Source: Gigaspora margarita (lineage: Eukaryota > Glomeromycota > Glomeromycetes > Diversisporales > Gigasporaceae). From it: DNA of 64,000 bases. The position numbers were made by a program, and so were the translations under genes. A model generated the notes under the pieces. The model was not told the origin of the DNA and searched no databases. It saw nothing but the letters and a program-made list of their open reading frames with translations. Each line of letters starts with the position of its first letter. Within the stretch, counting starts at the first letter, position 1. This document shows, in pieces, positions 1 through 10,844 of the stretch. The stretch spans positions 393,203 through 457,202 of the forward strand of contig WTPW01000153.1 in assembly GCA_009809945.1 (NCBI GenBank). Direction: 5' to 3'.

Positions 1-2879
1 ATATAAATTAAACTTGAATGTTCAAATATGCCTCTCATCTAACTTCTGAATTACTTTATGGATTACTAAATTACTTTGATAGTTTATAGACCCGAAAGTA
101 CTCTTTTGTTTTTTTTTGGTATCAAGTTTAGCTGATTCATCTCTATAGCTGCCAAACCATTTTTGTAACTGCAAAATGTTATGCCACTATGTAGAACATT
201 TTGTATAACATATTGTGTCAATCATCCAATCAAGTAAGCTCACTATATTATTTGATTATCAAATAAAGTAATAAGCCAAGTTTAGAAAAGTGTTCAGTAG
301 TATAGCTATAGTAATTAGTTTGGGGTAAATTGAATTATTTTTTTATAACCCTGCACTATCATTAATTATATTTTTTGATCCCATCAACCTTTAAACTTCA
401 CTATAATTATTCTTCATCTCTTATAAAATTAACACCTATATTTATTCTACATCATTATTGTATATACAATTAACTTTTTTTATAATAAACTATTGATTCT
501 GGCTATTAAAAAGAGTTCACTATATAAAATTACTGTTTCTTAAGAAAATATAATTCTTTCTATTATACAATTCAAAAATTTTAAGTTCATTATATTCAGG
601 GTACATATATAGAGAGGTTTAGTATAAAGAGAATTAACTGTATTTAATATACTAAGATACAATGATGTGTTATAGTATAATTATTTGATCCCAATACCTA
701 AAATGCTATAATCTGTATAGTGACTATATTGTGCCCAATTAAGAATTCTAGTTAATGTGTGCTTTGGATTATTTATATTAATATTAAGCTTTTATATATT
801 ATCAAGAATCTGCTAGCCTAATAAAGAGTTGATAAAGAAATTAAAAATTAATATTTTGCTTTATCAAAATTATATTAGAGTTGTAATATCAATTCTTTTA
901 ATATTTTTATTAAATATTTGCTTTATTTAATAAGTACAATGCAAAAAATCTATGCAAAAATTATTCTTGCCAATTAATATATCTTTATTAAAAAGTTTTG
1001 AATATAAGTCAAACTTTTTTAATAAATATATAAATAGTTTAAATTAAATTAAATAATCTATAAATAAAAATAAATTTTAATTTAAGTTCATTTTGTAAAT
1101 CTTGTTATATAATTAGCTTTGGCAACTTATACTATAGCAAGCTTGTTGATTGTTATATATCTATTCAAAAATTAAATAAAACTTTTTTGAAAATGTTATT
1201 TTTTTTAACATAAAATACCCATATTATATGAGTAAATACTAAAAAAGTGAATAAATATAATCAAGAATTTATTAACTAGTTCAAAAAAATGCAACAAAAA
1301 TTGAAATAAGATGTCCAAATTTTATTTTTTATTTTTTCTTATAGGCAAGTCTTGCAATATATAACCTCTTTGATTTATTATACTAAAAGCAAGTATATAT
1401 AGTATAAAGTTTAATATAGTATTAACATTATCTGTGTAGGCCAGATGTGAATTACTGCACAGACTCTATGGGAATTCTGATTAGTCCATTAGCTTTATAC
1501 TATGAAATAAGGTAGTTCTTAAAAGAAATATCCTTATATGGTGCCAGTGGCTTTAAACCTCCAATCATGTGATTTTGTTCACTTTTGCTAAAAAGTCATG
1601 TGATGTAAGTATATCCAATCAAAATGTGCAGTAGCTCTTTTTTTTTTATTTTTTTTAGAAAATGGTTTTACTTTATTATTTAGAGTATTTATTTTTTAGA
1701 AAGAGAGGATTTATTTATTTATTTATTTAGTTTATTAGTAAAGTAAATAGTGAATAGTGCTTTTCTCTTTTTTTTTTTTTTTTAGAGAGCGACTTTTTTC
1801 TTAACAGCCCAAAAGAAGGATCACGTAATCTTAATGCTGCATTCTGATTGGGTTAAATTAAAACTATATACGTTTACATTTTTACAATTTATTAATAAAT
1901 TGACAATTTTTAAAAGCCTACTGCTCTACCAGTTTAGCTTTAAATTGAAATCTAAACTAAAAGTTTTATTCTTTAGGACATAAAGAACAAAACTTGTGGA
2001 TTAGTTTTACATTTTGTAAATTTTTAAAAGAGAAGTAGTATTTTTTGTAAAGCTATTTTTTATGGAGATTTAAAGCTGCTAGCACCATACATGAAAGAAA
2101 AAAACTGAACTAATAAAGAACAGAAAAAAAAAGAAAAAAAATATATAACAAACAAGAAGACAAAAAACAAATATAAAAATAAAAAAGAAAAAATGCAAGG
2201 TCTCAATCCAGTTTATAGTCCTGAAACTCAGATAGATAAACTACTATAAAAATTATATAATATTAAGAATGTAGTCTCTTTGCTAACTAAACTCCAATTA
2301 TCATATATGGAAAATCTATTGCTAAAAAAATGTGCTTTAGCCTAATAAACTGTAAAGGTAGGCAAATATGATTTAATATGTAGTCATAATCTCTAATTTT
2401 TATTATACTTTTTTTAAGCATATGTACTAAAACAAAACAACCAGATTAGAAAGATACAAACAATGCTAATTTTTTTTGTTGAGAGTAAGCTAAATGCCTA
2501 CTTTTAATGAAAAAAACTTGAGAAACCAAAAAGCAAGAGATGAAAATGGTAAACCAACTTGAGATTTGTAGGTATATCCATGCAAGTTTTGTAACAAATA
2601 GAATAAACTACAATTACATTCAATCTAAACAAAATTAGGAGTTTACAAAATCTTCTAGTTCAGTTAAGAAATAATTATACTCAATAGTTTTTGTACTTTA
2701 CTCTAGAAAGACCAATTTTACAAAACTTTTTTATCTCCTTCTTAGTTATATACAAGTTGGCTCTTGTTTCCAAATACTCCAAAAAGTCTTATATTATAAA
2801 TTTATATTTTAAGTATATATTTCATCAGGTCAGTATTTTGGAAAAGTTGGTCCAGATAATTAGTGAAAAGAGTTATTAG
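1..2879. other. AT-rich region without recognisable gene
   Basis: I see no supported gene. The stretch is very AT-rich with poly(T), poly(A) and a short TTTA run near 1710-1730. The one ORF of about 60 codons (2691-2879) is Ile/Leu/Tyr/Lys-rich, has no recognisable motif and is what AT-rich DNA gives by chance. Confidence 0.6.
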
Positions 2880-3165
2880 GTATAATCAAAATCTGTTTAA
2901 AATTGCTAATAATGTTTTAATAATTGCCACAATTTATCGTGAAATCAGATGATTGTAAATCCACGTGATTTCCATATCATCAGATTTTTTAAAATTTCCA
3001 AAAATAGTATAAACAATCAATCTAATCATAATCAAAACAATTAAATATTATAACTAGAGTTAATTCAATATATGTTTATATGCTGCATAAATTGCATTCT
3101 TTGATATCTATGTATAAGAGACCTAACTATATCAAAAAAGTGACCCTAACACTAACCCTAAACAT
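2880..3165. repeat. Left arm of a large inverted repeat
   Basis: Read as reverse complement, this block matches 5341-5620. Shared landmarks include the run around 'ttggaaattttagaaaatctg' seen from the right arm and the block 'gctgcataaattgcattctt' on the left. The similarity is imperfect, so the palindrome is old. The inner edge has CCCTAA runs. Foldback element 1 (3233-5340) sits near the centre, so this looks like a pre-existing palindromic repeat split by a later insertion. Confidence 0.7.
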
Positions 3166-3210
3166 GAGACAAATTTTTTTTTAGTGGTTTTATAGACTCT
3201 TTTTGCCTCA

Positions 3211-3232
3211 TAGTTAGGGTTAGGGTTAGGGT
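3211..3232 (+). repeat. Interstitial telomere-like TTAGGG run
   Basis: Three to four consecutive TTAGGG units end exactly at the left edge of foldback element 1. The complementary motif CCCTAA appears at 3144-3165 and a single TTAGGG follows the right edge at 5344. TTAGGG is the usual telomere repeat of many fungi. The run is too short and too internal to be a chromosome end; more likely it belongs to the split inverted repeat. Confidence 0.7.
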
Positions 3233-5340
3233 TAGAGATGGGCACCATGTGCATGATGCATGCATGCATGGTCTAAGCAATTTAATACTAATATGCCCAT
3301 ACAAAAAAAATAAATGATAATAAATAACTTTATAATTTTGCTACCAAAATAACTATCTTGGTATAACTAGTGCTTCTAGATCCAGCTCAATCTGAGTCTG
3401 ATCTGGGATCAGACCAAACTCAGACTCTAAAATTTATTAATTTCACACTTTTGACCAGACTCAAACTTAAGTCTGCAAACTAACTGAATCTGAATATTGT
3501 TATATGTATTTGGTTGTGCTGATCAAGCTTAGTACATAAAGTTAAAATTAATTAGTAAAATTTTGTGAATCTTAAAATTTTATAGAATTTTATTAATAAA
3601 ATTTTACAAAATCTTAAAATTCACAAATTTTTATTAATTAGGCCACTACAATTTAATTTTCTGTTTAACATAAAATAAAATAGCTCATAAGAGAGGGGGG
3701 AGGGTATAAAAAATACACAAATTAATAAAAAATCCGGTAATTCTATTGGCTACAACAACTTTAAATTTATAAAAAGCAAATACTGCAATTTGATTGGCTA
3801 ATACGATGTGTTTTTTTCACCTAAAATTTTAAAAAATAGAGGGGGGGGACTATGTTAAACAGAATATCAAATTGGTCTGGCCTTAATTCTAACAAAACAC
3901 ACTAAGTAAACTTGTTCAGCACCTAAAAATACATTAAATCAGCAGGGTTGTTTTTATTTTACTTGAAATTTGGAGAAAAGATGCATAATTTTGGATTTTA
4001 GATCAAAAAAGTCAAATTTAAGCCTCTTTTCTCCAAATTTCAAGTAAAATATATTTTTAGGTGCTGAACAAGTTTACTTAGTGCATTAAGTTAGAATTAA
4101 TTAGTAAATTTTTGTGAATCATAAGATTTTATAGAATTTTATTAGTAAAATTTTACAAAATCTTAAAATTCACAAATTTTATTAATTAATTCTAACAAAA
4201 CGCACTAATAAACTTGTTCAGCACCTAAAAATACATTAAATCGGCAGGGTAGTTTTTATTTTACTTGACATTTGGAGAAAAGATGCTTAAATTTGACTTT
4301 TTTGATCAAAAACTCAAAATTATGCATCGTTTCTCCAAATTTCAAGCAAAATAAAAACAACCCTTACAATTTAATGTATTTATAGGTGAACAAGTTTACT
4401 TAGTGCGTTTTGTTAGAATTAATTAATAAAAATTTGTGAATTTTAAGATTTTGTAAAATTTTACTAATAAAATTCTATAAAATCTTATAATTCACAAAAT
4501 TTACTAATTAATTCTAACTTAATGACTAAGTAAACTTGTACAGCACCTAAAAATACATTAAATCGGCAGGGTTGTTTTTATTTTACATGAAATTTGGAGA
4601 AAAGATGCTTAAATTTGACTTTTTTGTTCAAAAATCCAAAATTATGCATCTTTTCTCCAAATTTCAAGTAAAATAAAAACAACCCTGCCAATTTAATGTA
4701 TTTTTAGGTGCTGAACAAGTTTACTTAGTGCGTTTTGTTAGAATTAATTAATAAAATTTGTGAATTTTAAAAGATTTTGTAAAATTTTACTAATAAAATT
4801 AAATAAAATCTTATGATTCGCAAAATCGTACTAATTAATTCTAACTTAATGCACTAAGTAAACTTGTTCAGCACCTAAAAATATATTAAATTGGCAGGAT
4901 TGTTTTTATTTAACTTGAAATTTGGAGAAAAGATGCTTAAATTTGACTTTTTTGATCAAAAATACAAAATTATGCATCTTTCCTCCAAATTTCAAGTAAA
5001 ATAAAAACAACTTAGCCGATTTAATGTATTTTTAGATGCTTAACAAGTTTACTTAGTGAATTAAGTTAGAATTAATTAGTAAAGTTTTGTGAATCATAAG
5101 ATTTTGTAAAATTTTATTAATAAAATTCTATAAAATCTTATGATTCACAATTTTTTACTAATTAATTCTTAATTCTTGAAAAAATATATATATAATATTT
5201 GGACTCAGACTAGTTTGCAGACTTCTGACCAGAATTAGCTATAATGCATAGAACATGTATTTATGTATGCATGCATGCATACATGCATGCAGCATACCAT
5301 GCGCATGCATGGTGTAAAAAAATACCATTTTGCCCATCTC
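3233..5340. mobile_element. Foldback element 1, GAGRTGGGC termini
   Basis: The element starts TAGAGATGGGCA and ends GCCCATCTC. Inside each end is an ATGC-alternating segment, then a CAGACC/CTGGTC-rich segment, then the palindrome array. The flanks share GTTAGGGT (8 bp; 8 of 10 over ten positions) on both sides, which fits a target duplication of about 8-10 bp. Element 2 (6574-8772) has the same architecture. No ORF for a transposase is present, so it would be non-autonomous. The duplication length suggests a Mutator-like (MULE) mobiliser, but that is inference. Confidence 0.75.
3890..5160. repeat. Tandem array of alternating palindromes (array 1)
   Basis: About four units with starts near 3898, 4202, 4524 and 4851 (period about 304-327 bp). 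Each unit has a palindrome of about 200 bp, framed by GCACTAAGTAAACTTG and its complement and centred on TTTTTTGATCAAAAA, and a palindrome of about 105 bp, framed by TTAGAATTAATTA and its complement. Each half can pair with its neighbour, so a single strand could form a row of long hairpins. No coding potential. Confidence 0.85.
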
Positions 5341-5620
5341 TAGTTAGGGTCGCCTTTTTGATACAGTTAGAAGGTCTTTTATATATAGATATCAAGAATG
5401 TAATTTATGCTGCATATAGGCAGTATATAGCCTTACTGACCATTTGTATTTGATTGTTTTGATTATGTAGCTGGTAATGTAGATCAATTAGATCAATTGT
5501 TTATACTATTTTTGGAAATTTTAGAAAATCTGATAATACAGAGATTATGTGGATTTCATAATAATCCAATTTCATGATAGTCCATGACAATAATTATTAT
5601 AAAATTCAAATTAAAGTTTT
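5341..5620. repeat. Right arm of the large inverted repeat
   Basis: Inverted partner of 2880-3165 on the other side of foldback element 1. The match includes the segment that reads TGCTGCATAAATTGCATTCT on the left arm and its complement near 5395-5420 here. It starts with TAGTTAGGGT directly after the element's right terminus. Confidence 0.7.
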
Positions 5621-5721
5621 TACAATATAATATATATTTAAAGTAAAAATAATTCTTCAATATAGCAATACTTTTGAAATTATTTGAGAAATCAATTTAA
5701 TTAGTCCTATTAATATTCAAG

Positions 5722-6144
5722 TATGGTCCGGTGCAGAAAGATTTGTACCTCAAGCTCTAAAATTAATATTGTCCATATAGAAAAGTTCTTCAATTTTAAC
5801 AATTTATTTATAATTTTTTTATGCCAAATAAAGCAGGTTCTGGGCTATCTTTTGATATATTTTTTGTTATTATTTTATAAATATTTTGTTGAGCAATAAA
5901 TTTTTGAAAAAATTCAATTAAATTAAAAATTTAGATTTTTTTAAATTTAATTGAATTTTTCAAAAATTTATTGCTCAACAAAATATTTATAAAATAATAA
6001 CAAAAAATATATCAAAAGATAGCCCAGAACTGCTTTATTTGGCATAAAAAAATTATAAATAAATTGTTAAAATTGAAGAACTTTTCTATATGGACAATAT
6101 TAATTTTAGAGCTTGAGGTACAAATCTTTCTGCACTGGGCCATA
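5722..6144. repeat. Near-perfect 423-bp palindrome
   Basis: The first half (from ATGGTCCGGTGCAGAAAG) is repeated almost exactly in reverse complement in the second half (ending CTTTCTGCACTGGGCCAT), with the centre near 5933. There are only a few differences over about 205 bp per arm, so it is young or maintained by conversion. The structure suits a palindromic MITE. I found no convincing target duplication and no ORF. Confidence 0.85.
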
Positions 6145-6563
6145 TTTAGCAATTACTTTAACTGACAAGCTTTCTAAGTTCTTTTTCGCAATTTTCTAAT
6201 AAATATGTTTGATATTGATTTGTAATTACTATAAACTGCTAGATACAAGAACAAGAAAGATTTTCTTATTTTACTGATTTTAAAACCTATAATTAGACCC
6301 ATGGTCTCTTGTATTGGTATAGATTTGATAATTGAGTGGCTTATTCTATTTTATTAGTTTTTTCTTATTTGTATACCCCAGGTTTTTACATTTTATCAAA
6401 ACCTTACCCATGTTGTAGACCTAAGTATAATATATAGAGGGTCTAACATCTGGAATGATCTTGTATCCAGCAGTTTACAGTAGTAGTTTGATTTGCAATC
6501 ATCTATTTATTCAGATTAAAATACTTATTATCTAGCACATGACTTATACATTGTGAGTCTGAT

Positions 6564-6573
6564 TAGCCAAGAT
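6564..6573. repeat. 10-bp target-site duplication, left copy
   Basis: TAGCCAAGAT occurs here and again, identically, at 8773-8782 directly after the right end of foldback element 2. This defines both ends of that element. Confidence 0.85.
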
Positions 6574-8772
6574 TAGAGGTGGGCAAAATAGTATTTTGCT
6601 ACTATGTGCGCATAATATGCAGCATGCATGCATGCATGCATATATATGCAACATAGTTAAAATTTATTATTGGTTCTAAGTCAAGTTTGAGTTTGGTTTG
6701 GGTCTGGTTCGAAGTTTGCAAACTGGTCTAAGTCAAATCATTTATATGTATTTTCAGTGCTGAACAAGTTTACTTAGTGCATGAAGTTAGAATTAATTAG
6801 TAAAATTTTATGAATCATAAGAATTTATAGGATTTTATTAATAAAATTCTATAAAATCTTATAATTCGCAAATTTTATTAACTAATTCTAACTTTTGTAC
6901 TAAATAAACTTGTTCAGCACATATAAATACATCAAAATGGCAAAATTATTTTTATTTTACTTGAAATTTAGAGAATAGATGCATACTTTTGGAATTTTGA
7001 TCAAAAAAGTCTAATTTTAGCAAATTTCAACTAAAATAAAAATAATACTACCAATTTAATGCAATTATAGGTGCTAAACAAGTTTACCTAGTGCATGAAG
7101 TTAGAATTAATTAATAAAATTTTGTGAATCATAAGATTTTATAGAATTTTATTAATAAAATTCTATAAAATCTTATGATTCACAAATTTTTATTAATTAT
7201 TCTAACTTCATGCACTAAGTAAACTTGTTCAGAACCTATAATTACATTAAATTAGTAGTATTATTTTTATTTTAGTTGAAATTTGGAGAAAAGAAGCTTA
7301 AATTTGACTTTTTTGATCAAAAATCCAAAATTATGCATCTATTCTCTAAATTTTAAATAAAATAAAAACAATACTACAATTTAATGTATTTATATGTGCT
7401 GAACAAGTTTACTTAGTGCATAATAGTTAGAATTACTTAATAAGAATTTGGGAATTATAAGAATTTATAGAATATTATTAATAAAATTCTATAAAATCTT
7501 ATGATTTACAAAATTTTACTAAGTAATTCTAACTTATTGCACTAAATAAACTTGTCTAGCACCTAAATATACATTAAATTGGCAGATTTATTGTTTATTT
7601 TACATGAAATTTGAAGAAAAGATGCTTAAATTTGACTATTTTGATCAAAAATCCAAAATTATGCATCTATTCTCTAAATTTCAAGTAAAATAAAAATAAT
7701 CCTGCTAATTTGATGTAATTATAGGTGCTGACAAGTTTACTTAGTTTATAAATTTAGAATTAATTAATAAAAATTTGTGATTCATAAGATTTTATAGAAT
7801 TTTATTAATAAAATTTTATAAAATCTTATAATTCCCAAGATTTCACTAAATAAGTCTAACTTAATGCACTAAGTAAACTTGTTTAGTACCTAAAAATACA
7901 TTAAATTAGCAGAATTGGTTTTATTTTTACTTGAAATTTGGAGCAAAAAGGCTTGAATTTAACTTTATTGATCAAAAACCCAAAATTATGCACTTATTCT
8001 CTAAATTTTAAGTAAAATAAAAATAATTCTGCTAATTTGATGTATTTTTAGATGCTGAACAAGTTTAGTTAATGCATAAAGTTGGGATTAATTAATAAAA
8101 ATTTGTGAATTTTAAGATTTTATAGAATTTTATTAATAATATTCTATAAATTCTTATGATTCATAAAATTTTACTAATTATTTTTAACTTCATGCACTAA
8201 ATAAACTTGTTCAGCGCCAAAAATACATTTAGACTCAGACCAGTTAGCAAACTTTGGACCAGATCCAGACTGAACTCATAGTTGAGTCTGAATCTGGTAA
8301 AATTTAGAATCTGATCCCAGACCAGACCCAGGTTGGACCAGATCCAGACCAGACCTAGGACACTAAGTTAGGGTTAGTGTCTATGTTAGGGTTTGGAGTT
8401 AACATTATATATAGTAAAATCAGCCAAAGAATATTTTTTGTTAGTGTGCAAAAGGTTGTTTCTTATAAAGTTTGTTGAGAAATTAGTGATCTTCTAATTT
8501 TCTTTAGAATGAATGTTTTCCTAATCATGTTACATTACACCAAATTGGAAACTGTTATTGGCTAATTTACTGCAGATTGTCACATGACCCAAACTTTTTT
8601 TTGCTATGGCTAGAGTACTCAAATCACATCCCTATATGCAACTCATAATACTATAATATAGCAATAGTATTATTATTATTATTTTTCTATGTGCATTTTG
8701 ATATATAGATTGTTAGACCATGCGCATGCATGATGCATTCATGCATGCACCCATGCGCATGGTGCCCACCTC
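6574..8772. mobile_element. Foldback element 2, GAGRTGGGC termini
   Basis: Starts TAGAGGTGGGCA and ends TGCCCACCTC, flanked by a perfect 10-bp duplication TAGCCAAGAT. The layout is that of element 1: an ATGC-alternating zone, a segment rich in GTCTGG/CCAGAC, the palindrome array, then the mirrored outer segments. The right side has about 350 bp extra (about 8360-8715) between the CCAGACC zone and the ATGC zone, including TTAGGGTTAG; this could be a nested insertion. No transposase ORF, so non-autonomous. Confidence 0.8.
6750..8220. repeat. Tandem array of alternating palindromes (array 2)
   Basis: Unit starts near 6896, 7215, 7538, 7864 and 8193 give periods of about 319-329 bp. The units are diverged copies of those in array 1, with the same two palindromes per unit. 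Array 2 is more diverged between units than array 1, suggesting greater age or less homogenisation. Confidence 0.85.
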
Positions 8773-8782
8773 TAGCCAAGAT
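8773..8782. repeat. 10-bp target-site duplication, right copy
   Basis: TAGCCAAGAT, identical to 6564-6573. Confidence 0.85.
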
Positions 8783-10068
8783 CAACAAACACAAGTGCAA
8801 TTATAATATAGGGTCCTTATATTAAAAAGGTCCATTTTGACATAGCATATTTTGAGATAATTAAGCTTAATTGTTTGTTTGGATTTTATACTAATTCAGG
8901 ATTAAGCAAATTTTACAATTTTTAATTGGTTAAAGATTACAGGTGACTATCAGGTAATCTCATGTTATGATTGTCCTTAGGCAGACTCATGCAATTTTAT
9001 TTTACATTACCTTTATTTTTTATTATGAACTCAAGCTTCGTTTATAATTGAAAAATGTAAATTATTCAAAATTTACAGAATCTAATAAAAACTCATTTTT
9101 TAAAAATTGCAAAATGGGTCACTTTAATATAAGATACTCTATATGTACATAGTACAAATTTAATTGATCTTAGAACAAAAGCGAGAGTTTTTTTGTTTTT
9201 TTCAATGTGCTCTTTTATTGCCTGATCTATTTGCGATCTGCTAATGTAAATAGTCTAAAACAGAAAAATCTGCTTTACAAATCTGAAGTTGGGATCAAAA
9301 AGGGTGAAAATAATGCATTTATAACAAATTATTTTAACTGAATGTATTAAAGACAGTTATTTAAGAATTGGGGCTAAAGTAGATAAGAATAAAACATTTA
9401 TACATTATTTGAAGCATTAAGTCAGATAGTTTTATGAATTTATAAAACAGAAGTTATGCGAATTTATAAAACAGAAGTTATGCGTGTTTGAGATTTTCAT
9501 TTAAATTTAAATTTTTTTAATTTATTTTTAATTTTTATAATCACTTAGATTATGAGTAATTAAGATTTATTAAATATTTATCTATCTATAAGCTAATTAT
9601 AAAAAATATTTATTATCATTATTTCACTTATACATTTTATATGTTAATTTTGTTAATTAAGCTATTCCAACATTATTGATATCATTTACTAACCGAATTA
9701 TTTTTAGATGCCATAGGCAATATTTTACGAGAGACTTATAGAATGTTTAATTGAAATTTGGTACAACAATCTATTTACTATTTTCGTTTATATAATCAAA
9801 AATATGCAATTTCGATAATTCAACCCCCTAATATAGAATCGATTTTGGATTAGGGTTAAACAATTTACATAGCTGAACATTATTCAAAGCAAGAATTCAT
9901 GTTCTAAGGAAGTTCAATTAAAGTTAATAAAGTTACTGTTATACCAAAATTTTAATTATTTATAGCGCAAATGGTAATGTAAATAATGATATGCGCATAT
10001 AGTATGTGCATATATGATAGTTTTGTGTTGTAACCTGAATTTACTAATTGAATACAGATTTTAATTTA
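8783..10068. other. AT-rich region without recognisable gene
   Basis: No ORF with recognisable content. A short direct duplication (GAATTTATAAAACAGAAGTT, twice around 9435-9480) is the only local structure I see. Confidence 0.6.
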
Positions 10069-10844
10069 CAGCTGATCTCATAAATCCTGGAACAACGGAT
10101 AAAAATTGGCCGATAATTATTCGGCTGAATTCAATAGGTTTTTGATTTGGTGCCCTGTAAGAAAGGTGGTACGGGTGGTGGTACGGGTTGGTGTCGGGAA
10201 TGCTCGAAATGGCACGGATCATGTGGTACGTACAGGAACGTTTCACGGAATGGCACGGACATTACGGCACTTAATATCACGTCATATGAAATGGCGCACT
10301 CAGATGGCACGTATGTGTACGTTACACACTTTTTGGCTCGTGATACGTGTTGGCTCGTTTCATGGAGAGCGAAAGATCAGTAAGGGATTTTTTTTAAAAA
10401 AAAAGAGCAATATCTCATGATTTCTCTTAACAAAATAAATTTTACTTCATATGCAGTTAGTTCGTTCATCTTATATTAATTACTTATGTAAATTTATGTT
10501 TTATTAATAGTTAATCCACATCGTTATCGCGGTGGCACGTGAATTTACGTTCATTACCCGTGCCAAATCCCGTGCCGATTCGACGTCCATTTGGCAGGGC
10601 ATACGGTTCCACACGGTCCACGGAATCCGTACCAATCCGGCCATATCCGTACCAATCCGGATCATGATCCGTGCCAAAAAGACCCGTGCCTATCCGACGC
10701 AACCCGTGCCGATCCGGTCCAATGTTCTTATAGGGGTGTCATCGGCATTGGATTCGATAACACTGGATTCAAAAACCTATTATCTTCGGCGAATAATCAT
10801 CAGCCAGTTTTTGTCATTTGTCTCAGAATTTATGAGAACAACTG
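10069..10844. mobile_element. Foldback/MITE element with GC-rich core
   Basis: The ends are inverted copies of each other: CAGCTGATCTCATAAAT on the left matches the complement of ATTTATGAGAACAACTG on the right. The similarity continues through a GATTATTCG segment and AATAGGTTTTTGA, giving imperfect arms of about 90 bp. The core (about 10160-10720) is conspicuously GC-rich for this window and is built of short repeats on the themes GGCACGG, GTACG and ATCCG(T/G)ACC. The core also contains inverted copies of those words. ORFs in it are low-complexity translations of the repeats, not genes. Confidence 0.7.

Noticed and set aside
3211..3232. Chromosome end marked by TTAGGG
   Set aside because: Only three to four units, with non-telomeric DNA on both sides and partial copies in both orientations.
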